A stretch of 6,369 nucleotides of DNA from Pseudomonadota bacterium (GTDB taxonomy: Bacteria > Desulfobacterota > Desulfovibrionia > Desulfovibrionales > Desulfovibrionaceae). The stretch is taken from positions 1 to 6,369 of the forward strand of contig JAEZYD010000037.1 in the NCBI GenBank assembly GCA_023419375.1, read 5' to 3'. Within the stretch, counting starts at the first letter, position 1. Each line of letters starts with the position of its first letter. Below, in pieces: positions 1 through 6,351 of the stretch. The translations under genes and the position numbers were made by a program. The notes under the pieces were generated by a model, which was not told the DNA's origin, did no database searches, and saw only the letters and a program-made list of their open reading frames with translations.

Positions 1-1
1 T

Positions 2-151
2 TTGATATTTGACCGCTATGGCATGGCATCACTCAATGCCATTGGTTTTAATTTTGTACCAGCCCAAGCTGGCGTGAGCAGTAACTCTGAGCAAGTACTT
101 TGCATGAGCTCCGGAGGAAGAATTCGCTTGGCTAAAGACCTCAAGTGCTAA
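2..151 (+). CDS. fimT: GspH/FimT-family minor pseudopilin (FimT/FimU), 3' end only
   Basis: The window opens inside this gene; the last 49 codons and the TAA stop (149-151) are present. FimT/FimU proteins are minor prepilins that join PilV, PilW and PilX in the inner-membrane complex that primes pilus assembly. The visible part fits the C-terminal domain of the GspH/FimT family: an 'FDRYGMAS' segment near the start resembles the family's 'F...G' strand, and 'LCMSSGGRIRL' matches the usual closing strand (small/polar residues, then G-R-[IV]-R). The chain ends in Cys, with another Cys in 'VLCMS', so a disulfide is possible. The N-terminal leader and helix lie outside the window. Its place just before pilV points to the FimU role as named in Pseudomonas, but FimT and FimU cannot be told apart from this fragment. 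The stop lies 5 bases before the preferred pilV ATG. Confidence 0.82.
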   Translation: MIFDRYGMASLNAIGFNFVPAQAGVSSNSEQVLCMSSGGRIRLAKDLKC

Positions 152-156
152 TAAAA

Positions 157-774
157 ATGCAATACATCAATATATCTCCTCAAAAACAATTAGGTTTTTC
201 GCTACTCGAATCCTTGATAGCCATACTTGTTATGGCACTTGGAATATTAGGCATCTTAGGTATGCAGGTACGCACCTTGGTCAACACTCAAAATAGCTTG
301 TACCGAACACAAGCCATTCGTTTAATCGAAGACCTGAGCGAACGCCTTATGCTGCACCCCAACTCACTCAACACATATGAGTTTTACTTAAGCAGCAACA
401 ATGATAAAAATATCAAAGACTGTATTAAAAACCCTTGCACATCAACCGAAATTGCACAACGCGATTCAGTGATTTGGAAAAACTCTGTAGCCAACACATT
501 GCCAGCAGGACAAGCCAACGTCTTTCTGGCAGAAGATGAAATCAATATTAAAAACCATCGTCAATTAGGCGTAATGATTGCTTGGCGAGAAAATGAAGCA
601 TATGACAGCATTGAATATAAAAACCCGCTAAATAACATCAATGGTAGCGGACAACAGGAGTGTCCCGATGGTTTCATTTGTCACATGCAATTTATTACAC
701 TCAAAGCCCGATGCGCCCCATATTCAGCATCTGGCACCAAGAAGTTTTATTGCCAAGAAAATTTAGCACAATGA
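157..774 (+). CDS. pilV: type IV pilus minor pilin / modification protein PilV
   Basis: Minor prepilin of 205 residues, processed by PilD and inserted in the inner membrane as part of the pilus priming complex. The N-terminus is a class III (prepilin) signal: a 13-residue leader ending in Gly13, then mature F-S-L-L-E with Glu18 at position +5, followed by a hydrophobic helix (about residues 19-40) containing 'ESLIAILVMALGILG', which is characteristic of PilV. The C-terminal globular part has six cysteines (89, 94, 169, 175, 186, 199), suggesting disulfides formed in the periplasm. I chose ATG 157 because it gives a normal short leader and follows the upstream stop by 5 bases. A GTG at 145 in the same frame would add four residues (MLIK) and overlap the upstream gene. 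Neither start has a clear Shine-Dalgarno; a GGAGGAAG at 113-120 is too far upstream. The stop overlaps the pilW start as ATGA. The family is clear; the exact start is less sure. Confidence 0.9.
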   Translation: MQYINISPQKQLGFSLLESLIAILVMALGILGILGMQVRTLVNTQNSLYRTQAIRLIEDLSERLMLHPNSLNTYEFYLSSNNDKNIKDCIKNPCTSTEIAQRDSVIWKNSVANTLPAGQANVFLAEDEINIKNHRQLGVMIAWRENEAYDSIEYKNPLNNINGSGQQECPDGFICHMQFITLKARCAPYSASGTKKFYCQENLAQ

Positions 775-1613
775 TAAATATAAAAACCACTCCCCAAAAG
801 AACAAAGGCGCATCACTCATAGAACTCATGGTGGGCCTTGCGATTGGCCTACTAACGGTAGCGGTAGCAATGGGTGCGCTAATGAGCTCAAGAAATGTCA
901 CTAGCTCGGTGCAAGACTCAACGTTAATGCAACAACAAGCTTCTTATGTTTTCCGTAACATTGGCCAGCAATTCAGACAGGCAGGATCACTACGACTCAA
1001 CCTCGCCACCAACAAAGCAGCTACAGATGCAATCAGCTTTGACGACCCTGTCGGTTTTGATTTAAAAACCAGCACTTTCGATCCCAAAGTTGATGTAATT
1101 GGAGGCATTAAAAAAGGCACTACCAATTCATATTTCATTCACATCGGATATCAAAACTACAAGGAACTCTACCACACTAATGAGAACAATGATACTGAAA
1201 GTATTTTCAGAGACTGCCTTGGCCAACAAAGCAATAATGACCTAATAATAAGTGAATATCTTTTCGAAAACAATGAACTACTTTGCAGAGGCTCATCAGC
1301 AGCAACCCCTCAATCATTGGCAAGAAATGTTGCTGACTTTAAAATAAAATATATTAAGCAATCATTCTCAAATGGAGAAACACAGCTTCAATATATTAAA
1401 CCTGAAGATTTTGATGAGCCTTGGTCAAGCATCAGAGGCATAGAAGTATGCTTAGTCGTATTTGGTGATGAAATCATAGAAACAACAGCTGATGCCAAGT
1501 ACGAAGGCTGTGATGATGAAGTTAAATATTCTGACCTCACAGGCACAAGAAGAAACAAAGTCCACAAAAAATACATAAGCACTTATCAATTAAGAAGTGT
1601 CGGACTCATTTAA
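771..1613 (+). CDS. pilW: type IV pilus minor pilin / assembly protein PilW
   Basis: Minor prepilin of 280 residues that acts with PilV and PilX in pilus priming and in displaying PilY1. The leader has 13 residues and ends in Gly13; the mature protein begins A-S-L-I-E, with Glu18 at +5, then 'LMVGLAIGLLTVAVAMGALM', the typical PilW helix. After it comes the family-like 'FRNIGQQFRQAG' amphipathic segment (compare 'lRqAG' in PilW proteins). The globular domain has 'DCLG' and a later 'LLCRG' (Cys149 and Cys172) and a second pair, Cys227 and Cys247, consistent with two disulfides. It ends with 'YQLRSVGLI', resembling the usual final '.lRN' strand. The reading frame is open further upstream, to ATG 660, but that start would bury the prepilin leader behind 37 residues of non-signal sequence inside pilV. 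ATG 771 overlaps the pilV stop by four bases (ATGA), implying translational coupling. No strong Shine-Dalgarno is visible. Confidence 0.92.
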   Translation: MINIKTTPQKNKGASLIELMVGLAIGLLTVAVAMGALMSSRNVTSSVQDSTLMQQQASYVFRNIGQQFRQAGSLRLNLATNKAATDAISFDDPVGFDLKTSTFDPKVDVIGGIKKGTTNSYFIHIGYQNYKELYHTNENNDTESIFRDCLGQQSNNDLIISEYLFENNELLCRGSSAATPQSLARNVADFKIKYIKQSFSNGETQLQYIKPEDFDEPWSSIRGIEVCLVVFGDEIIETTADAKYEGCDDEVKYSDLTGTRRNKVHKKYISTYQLRSVGLI

Positions 1614-1632
1614 TCACCCTAATATTTTTAAT

Positions 1633-2379
1633 ATGTTACACACTCAAAAAATCATCAATACACATGAAAAAGGCATTGCATTATTTATTGTTATAATTTT
1701 CGTTTTACTATCAACATTGCTTGCTATATGGGCATCAAGAAGTGCCATTTTCAATGAAATGATTTTGAGCAATGAAGCAGATTACCAGAGGGCTTTTGAA
1801 GCCGCACAAGCACTTATCCAAGATGCTGAGCTTGACATAAGAAATGAACTATCAAATGGTGATCCATGCGAAAAAGACAGCATTAATCTCAAAATTTGCA
1901 GAATTGGCTCTCAATACTTGAGATTCCCAGCCGAAGAACAAGAAGTCTCTGGTCTATTCAGCGAGTTACTAAGCATTCCATCTAGTCAGCCACCATGCAA
2001 AGACGGGATTTGCCTCAAAAATCATAAAGAGCAAGATTTCTGGAATAACGATGATGCAAGTCAAGGTATCACGTTTGAGCAAATGCAGTCTGTCGGCGCA
2101 CGCTATGGTGAATTCACTGGAGCGCAAATTGGTCAAAACAGTAACCCCATACTCAGTGATCATAGCCAAAACCGTGGAGCTTGGTACTGGGTAGAAGTTT
2201 TAAGTTACAGCAAGGATGCTGCCAATACAGGACTTCTTGTCGATAGCAACACAAATATTCTTCCACTTCGCTTAGAGCCGAACATTATCTACAGAATTAC
2301 TGCCGTCGCTAGAGGACTTAAATCCAATACTGTTGTCGCTATTCAACAAACTTATGCACGACAGCGTTTACAAGACTAA
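1633..2379 (+). CDS. pilX: type IV pilus minor pilin PilX (tip-type, no Glu+5)
   Basis: Minor prepilin of 248 residues. The leader ends in Gly14 after Glu-Lys, then 'IALFIVIIFVLLSTLLAIWA' forms the membrane helix, followed by 'NEMILSNEADYQRAFEAAQ', the PilX N-terminal hallmark (compare 'EkmagN..Dr..AfqAAEaAL'). Position +5 is Ile rather than Glu, as in the PilX/GspK class, whose members are thought to cap the pilus or pseudopilus tip because they need no subunit above them. Cysteines pair in position: 79/89 and 122/127. The C-terminus 'IIYRITAVARG...VVAIQQTYARQ' matches the PilX C-terminal strands (PF13681-like). I prefer ATG 1633, which gives a 14-residue leader and lies 19 bases after the pilW stop. 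A GTG at 1597 in the same frame would overlap pilW and give a 26-residue leader; 'TTAAGAA' just before it is a weak ribosome-binding candidate, so that start cannot be excluded. The pilY1 ribosome-binding site follows at once. Confidence 0.9.
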   Translation: MLHTQKIINTHEKGIALFIVIIFVLLSTLLAIWASRSAIFNEMILSNEADYQRAFEAAQALIQDAELDIRNELSNGDPCEKDSINLKICRIGSQYLRFPAEEQEVSGLFSELLSIPSSQPPCKDGICLKNHKEQDFWNNDDASQGITFEQMQSVGARYGEFTGAQIGQNSNPILSDHSQNRGAWYWVEVLSYSKDAANTGLLVDSNTNILPLRLEPNIIYRITAVARGLKSNTVVAIQQTYARQRLQD

Positions 2380-2380
2380 T

Positions 2381-2385
2381 GGAGG
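2381..2385 (+). promoter_or_regulatory. ribosome-binding site of pilY1 (GGAGG)
   Basis: A perfect GGAGG begins one base after the pilX TAA stop and ends 7 bases before ATG 2393. It fixes the pilY1 start at 2393 over the open frame extending back to 2333, which would overlap pilX and put 20 hydrophilic residues before the signal peptide. It is the only strong Shine-Dalgarno that sits at a workable distance from a start codon in this window. Confidence 0.85.
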
Positions 2386-2392
2386 AAATATC

Positions 2393-5300
2393 ATGAATAA
2401 TATAAAAATTTTCCATAGAACAATATTTACATCTTCAATAATCATTTTCTTTACACCACATCACGTATTGGCAATAGATTTTGCTCAATCCCCTCCAAGC
2501 GCTATTCAACCATATGTTGCACCGAACGTCATTATTTCTATCGATGACTCTGGCAGCATGGATTTTCGCTTAGACAAAGAAAGTGCTAATGGAGCTCAAA
2601 ACAATACCGCACCGAACCACGACGGCACTTGGCCTGATACCTCTCGACGCATAAATGTGCTTAAGCATGCATTAGCAAAGGTTTTTAACGACAAAGAGCT
2701 TTTACCTGACGGAAAGATTCGATTGGCTTGGCAAGCAATGCACAACAACGGATCTTCAGAAGGCGCCAGTACTGTCGATCGTATTTCAAGCATCAAAGAA
2801 AATTCGATGGCAGTTCTTGATGAAAATCATCGAAAAAATTTTTTAAATTTTGTCAATAAATTAGATGCTAAGGGAGGTACCCCTGCACATCTGATGTTTA
2901 GCCAAGCTGATAGTTATATGCGCCGAGCATTAAACATTAATAGTCCTTGGGCTGCAATACCAGGAAAACAAGCGGAGCCTTACCTAGCATGTAGGCGCAA
3001 TTACCATATTTTCATGACTGATGGCCGCTGGAACGGAACAGCAACGGGAGGCAATCATGATAATACAAACTGGACTTTACCAGATGGGACAATTTATTCG
3101 ACAAGCAGTGATCAAACCAAAATATATCAAAACTCATATTCAAAAACATTAGCTGACTGGTCATTCAAAAGCTGGGCAGATAACCTTCAACCAAACTTAT
3201 ATAGCAAAACAGATCCTAAAAAACAAGTGTCTGTCACGAGTGATTACCGCAAAGCTCCACCAAAAGAAAAAATAGGAAATATTGAGCTAGAAAAGTATTG
3301 GAACCCTAAATACAACCCAGCCAATTGGCCACATATGGTCACTTACACAATTGGCTTCAGTGAAATGGCATACACTTGGCCAGGGGCAAGTCACATAACA
3401 GCCCCCACCGAGAAAGTACCTTTTGGATATGATGGAAGTTTTCCTTCTCTTGTCAGCGGTACACAATCTTGGCCATCCATGGATAGTGAAAATAAACGAT
3501 CACTTGACCTATGGCATGCAGCCATCAATGGTCGAGGTAAATTTTTTGCCGTAAGAAAAGGCGAGGATTTAGAAAAAGCTTTTCGCTCTATCGTCCAGCA
3601 AATCAGCATTTCATCAGAACCAAGCACAGGCTCTGCAGCTGCCAGCGGCTCCAGCACTTTAAACAGCGACGTCGGCTTATACACTTCACAATACGACCCT
3701 AAAAAATCTTGGGCTGGTTGGATTACCGCACAAAATCTTCCATCAGATTTTCCGGAACGCAGTCACTCGTCTGACTGGAATGGAAAAACGACCGCAAGCT
3801 TGCTCGACAGCAAATCCGCAAATGAAATCAATGAACGACTAATCCTCACTTCAAACTCTGAAAGCAATACGGGTATAGGTTTTCGATGGAATAATTTAAG
3901 TCCCACACAAAAATCCTTTCTAAATCAGGATGCCAGTGGGTCGACAGATAACAGAGGCGAGGCTCGTTTATCCTATATTCGAGGAATATTAAACCCAGAA
4001 AGCTCTACACCAGTTGGCTTAACAGCTTTCCGTGAACGTTTTTCTCGGCAAGGTGATATTGTTAATTCAAACATCTGGTACACAGGATATCCATCGAGTA
4101 GATACAGCTACAAGGGCTATCAGCTTTTTGCAAAACAAAATCGAGACAGAATACCCATGCTATATGTAGGTGGTAATGATGGTATGCTGCATGGATTTTC
4201 AGCCATTGATGGAGAAGAAAGAATAGCTTATATACCAAAGGCTGTTTATAAAAATTTACCAATTTATACAGATCCAGCTTTTGATGAAAAACATCAATAT
4301 TATGTCGATGGTTCTCCATTCACAGGCGATGTAGATATTGCAAATACGCCTGATGGCAACCACGAACCAGATTGGCGCACGCTCCTAGTTGGTTCACTGG
4401 GAGCCGGTGGCAAAGGCTTTTTCATTCTTGATGTAACAAAACCAGGCCCTAAACCAAACACAAGCAACACTGGACTTGAAAGTAATTTCTCAGAAAACCA
4501 GGCAAGCAATCTTGTTCTTATGGACAAGACAATGCATGCACAAGAAGAAATTCCTGATTGCTCGAAACTCACGCATCAAGAGCAAGTTGATTGTTTAAGC
4601 AATGAGGATATTGGACATATATTTAGCCCACCAGTAGTTGATGAAATCAATCAATTGCAATCTGCCCAAATCACAAAGCTCAATAATGGCAGATGGGCAA
4701 CTGTTATGGGTAATGGCTACAACAGCAAAAATCAAAGACCAGTTCTTCTGATTCAATACCTTGATGGTGATAGAAGTCTGCATCGGATTGTTGCAACCAA
4801 GAAAACTCCTACAGGCAGTGATAAAAACACCACGCACAATGGTTTGTCTGCACCGAGACTTATAGATATCAATGGAGATGGGGCACCAGACATTGCTTAT
4901 GCAGGAGACCTTAAAGGCAACTTATGGAAGTTTGATTTAACCAGCAGTAATTCGTCTGAATGGAATGTTGCATTTGATGGAAAGCCTTTATACACAGCAT
5001 ACGGCAGCAACAACATTAGCACCGACTTAAAAAATAGAGATATCCCACAGCCCATCTTTACAGCACCATTAGCAAAACCGAACACAAGAATTGATCAGAA
5101 TGGCCAATCTGTTGGTGGAATGATGGTGGCATTTGGCACAGGGCGTAACTTGACATGGCATGATGCCAGCGACACTAATGTGCAAACCTTTTATGGAATT
5201 TTGGATAGCACTCGTTACCGGAAACGAGAAAAGAACAATAAATTACTCGAAGTACACCCAGGCAAAGATTGTGGATCAAATAGCATTTCTTGCCAGCCAG

Positions 5301-5854
5301 TGCCAGCACCTACACCCGTCGCTAGAAATGACAGCTTAGCACGACAAAGTATTAGCAGCGCTTCACATACGCACTCACAAAGCGATGGCAGAGAATTCTG
5401 GACTATTGAAGCATCAGAAACCATTAATTGGTCAAAACACAAAGGATGGTATCTTGACTTGCCACAAACCAGTGAACGCGTTCTTAGCAACCCATTTTTT
5501 TACGAAAATAGCAATATTATTGCCATTGAATCTATTGTCCCAGCAAAAGGATCTACACCTGATAGCAGCCAACATTATGAAAGCTGCGAATCCACCTCAG
5601 TTGATGAAGAAAGAAAGTACTTCACACTAATAAACATAATGGATGGCAAGCGCCCAAGTGTTCCACTGATGGATTTAAATAATGATGGCTACTACAACGA
5701 GCTAGATCTTTATGTTTCCAGAGCTTCTCTAGGCAAAGGCCCCAATGTGCTCATCAAAAAACGTGATAACAATCAACTTCGTGGCGAAGGTATTCTTGTT
5801 TTGGCACGGATGCCTGAGACTTCGTTACGCCCTAGCTGGCGTCAATTAAAATAA
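2393..5854 (+). CDS. pilY1: type IV pilus tip adhesin / biogenesis factor PilY1 (PilC family)
   Basis: Secreted pilus-associated protein of 1153 residues, close to the usual size of PilY1. PilY1/PilC proteins sit at the pilus tip on the minor-pilin complex, mediate adhesion and surface sensing, and control retraction through calcium. The start gives a Sec signal peptide (Lys5 and Arg9, hydrophobic core, probable cut after 'HHVLA', residue 27). A von Willebrand A-like domain follows: MIDAS 'DDSGSM' (Asp51, Ser53, Ser55), 'GGTPAH' with Thr163, and 'FMTDG' with Asp210 preceded by Cys200; 'NWPHMVTYTIGF' and 'DLWHAAINGRGKFF' are family-conserved. The C-terminal PilC beta-propeller (PF05567-like) shows 'MLYVGGNDGMLHGF' (589-602), 'WRTLLVGSLGAGGKG' (661-675), 'DIGHIFSPPVV', calcium loop D-I-N-G-D-G-A-P-D (825-833) and 'GTGRNL' (915-920). 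A second loop lies at 1094-1105. It ends 'PSWRQLK', like other PilY1 tails. No RGD motif is present. Six cysteines follow the signal peptide (200, 723, 734, 960, 967, 1065). Confidence 0.95.
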   Translation: MNNIKIFHRTIFTSSIIIFFTPHHVLAIDFAQSPPSAIQPYVAPNVIISIDDSGSMDFRLDKESANGAQNNTAPNHDGTWPDTSRRINVLKHALAKVFNDKELLPDGKIRLAWQAMHNNGSSEGASTVDRISSIKENSMAVLDENHRKNFLNFVNKLDAKGGTPAHLMFSQADSYMRRALNINSPWAAIPGKQAEPYLACRRNYHIFMTDGRWNGTATGGNHDNTNWTLPDGTIYSTSSDQTKIYQNSYSKTLADWSFKSWADNLQPNLYSKTDPKKQVSVTSDYRKAPPKEKIGNIELEKYWNPKYNPANWPHMVTYTIGFSEMAYTWPGASHITAPTEKVPFGYDGSFPSLVSGTQSWPSMDSENKRSLDLWHAAINGRGKFFAVRKGEDLEKAFRSIVQQISISSEPSTGSAAASGSSTLNSDVGLYTSQYDPKKSWAGWITAQNLPSDFPERSHSSDWNGKTTASLLDSKSANEINERLILTSNSESNTGIGFRWNNLSPTQKSFLNQDASGSTDNRGEARLSYIRGILNPESSTPVGLTAFRERFSRQGDIVNSNIWYTGYPSSRYSYKGYQLFAKQNRDRIPMLYVGGNDGMLHGFSAIDGEERIAYIPKAVYKNLPIYTDPAFDEKHQYYVDGSPFTGDVDIANTPDGNHEPDWRTLLVGSLGAGGKGFFILDVTKPGPKPNTSNTGLESNFSENQASNLVLMDKTMHAQEEIPDCSKLTHQEQVDCLSNEDIGHIFSPPVVDEINQLQSAQITKLNNGRWATVMGNGYNSKNQRPVLLIQYLDGDRSLHRIVATKKTPTGSDKNTTHNGLSAPRLIDINGDGAPDIAYAGDLKGNLWKFDLTSSNSSEWNVAFDGKPLYTAYGSNNISTDLKNRDIPQPIFTAPLAKPNTRIDQNGQSVGGMMVAFGTGRNLTWHDASDTNVQTFYGILDSTRYRKREKNNKLLEVHPGKDCGSNSISCQPVPAPTPVARNDSLARQSISSASHTHSQSDGREFWTIEASETINWSKHKGWYLDLPQTSERVLSNPFFYENSNIIAIESIVPAKGSTPDSSQHYESCESTSVDEERKYFTLINIMDGKRPSVPLMDLNNDGYYNELDLYVSRASLGKGPNVLIKKRDNNQLRGEGILVLARMPETSLRPSWRQLK
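4865..4891 (+). other. calcium-binding loop of the PilY1 beta-propeller (coding)
   Basis: These codons give D825-I-N827-G-D829-G-A-P-D833, a D-x-[DN]-x-D-G-x-x-D loop followed by 'IAYAGDLKGNLWKFDL'. In Pseudomonas aeruginosa PilY1 the corresponding nine-residue loop in the propeller binds calcium and controls whether PilY1 blocks PilT-driven retraction. All the acidic or amide positions expected to bind the ion are kept here, so a calcium-responsive PilY1 is likely. Assignment to the same blade is inferred from the surrounding motif, not aligned. Confidence 0.8.
5672..5707 (+). other. second EF-hand/dockerin-like loop near the PilY1 C-terminus (coding)
   Basis: These codons give D1094-L-N1096-N-D1098-G-Y-Y-N1102-E-L-D1105. 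The spacing D-x-N-x-D-G-x-x-N-x-x-D fits a 12-residue EF-hand or dockerin type I calcium loop, with coordinating side chains at 1, 3, 5, 9 and 12. It lies about 60 residues before the C-terminus, outside the core propeller motifs. Calcium binding is inferred from spacing alone. Confidence 0.6.
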
Positions 5855-5867
5855 TTCATGATCTGCT

Positions 5868-6293
5868 ATGAAAGTAAATAAAGGCTTTACATTAATTGAA
5901 TTAATGATCGTTGTGGCTGTCATCGGCATATTAGGAGCCATTGTCTATCCTAGTTATACCGAGTATGTCATGCGCGGTCATCGGGCTGATGCTCGTGCTG
6001 GCTTATTACAAGCACAACTGTGGATGGAACGTGCCGCTACTGCTTCCGGGGTGTATCCAACGCAATTACCTGCAGCCCTTACCTGGACTAACGATGCAGA
6101 CAAGCGCTACACCATCGGTTTTTCCAATGGAAACAGCGATACCGCATTTACGCTGACTGCAACACCCAAGCAGAACAGCCCACAAATTAAAGACAAATGC
6201 GGCACGCTGACACTTGCCCATACCGGCCAGCGTGACATCAAGGACAAGCCCTCAGGCAGCACCATGACCGCCGCTGACTGCTGGAACCGCTAA
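5868..6293 (+). CDS. pilE: type IV minor pilin PilE (ComP-like class)
   Basis: Prepilin of 141 residues with a very short leader (MKVNKG, cut after Gly6) and a canonical mature start F-T-L-I-E (Glu11 at +5) plus the helix 'LMIVVAVIGILGAIVYPSY'. The compact globular domain has 'YPTQLP', 'FTLTATPK', 'CGTLTLAHTGQ' and a C-terminal 'DCW', with Cys111 and Cys138 placed to form the D-region disulfide. This layout is typical of the small PilE/ComP-type pilin that closes minor-pilin operons; in Neisseria the ComP member binds DNA uptake sequences, but that function is only a possibility here. The small size and position after pilY1 argue against the major pilin. It starts 13 bases after pilY1 without a recognisable Shine-Dalgarno, so translation may be coupled to pilY1. 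Composition differs from its neighbours: about 52% G+C by hand count over most of the gene, against roughly 40% upstream. Confidence 0.9.
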   Translation: MKVNKGFTLIELMIVVAVIGILGAIVYPSYTEYVMRGHRADARAGLLQAQLWMERAATASGVYPTQLPAALTWTNDADKRYTIGFSNGNSDTAFTLTATPKQNSPQIKDKCGTLTLAHTGQRDIKDKPSGSTMTAADCWNR

Positions 6294-6314
6294 GCTGTCC
6301 CAAATACAGCCGCC

Positions 6315-6351
6315 TGCGTTACCATCCAGCCGCCATGACTGAAGTAACGCA
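6315..6351 (+). repeat. inverted repeat (8-bp arms) downstream of pilE
   Basis: TGCGTTAC (6315-6322) is the exact reverse complement of GTAACGCA (6344-6351), with 21 bases between. The flanking bases do not extend the stem and no T-run follows, so it is a poor intrinsic terminator. An ATG at 6335 lies in the loop. A direct repeat CAGCCGCC occurs at 6307-6314 and 6327-6334, the second copy inside the loop. It could be a weak transcript-end structure, a protein-binding palindrome or chance. Confidence 0.45.

Noticed and set aside
113..120. GGAGGAAG as the pilV ribosome-binding site
   Set aside because: It lies 24 bases before GTG 145 and 36 before ATG 157, too far for normal initiation, and is explained by the Gly-Gly-Arg codons of the upstream pilin gene.
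660..770. Upstream extension of pilW to ATG 660
   Set aside because: It lies wholly within pilV, adds 37 residues ahead of the prepilin leader and would disrupt recognition of the class III signal.
3391..3684. Minus-strand open frames opposite pilY1 (also at 4062-4319, 4300-4572 and 5215-5490)
   Set aside because: They are antisense shadows of the PilY1 coding frame, with no start signals and no recognisable domains.
4953..4960. CGTCTGAA, which matches the core of the Neisseria DNA uptake sequence
   Set aside because: It occurs once, inside pilY1, without the full flank, and a given 8-mer is expected with a chance of about one in five in a window this size over both strands.
5495..5501. Run of seven T inside pilY1 (and the A6T6 palindrome at 2833-2844) as possible phase-variation slippage sites, by analogy with pilC in Neisseria
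   Set aside because: The runs are short and of the length expected in AT-rich coding sequence; the frame is intact through both, and no long G or C tract is present.
5385..5630. Frame-shifted + strand reading frame of 81 codons inside pilY1
   Set aside because: It is out of frame with a well-supported conserved protein, has no ribosome-binding site and resembles no known family.
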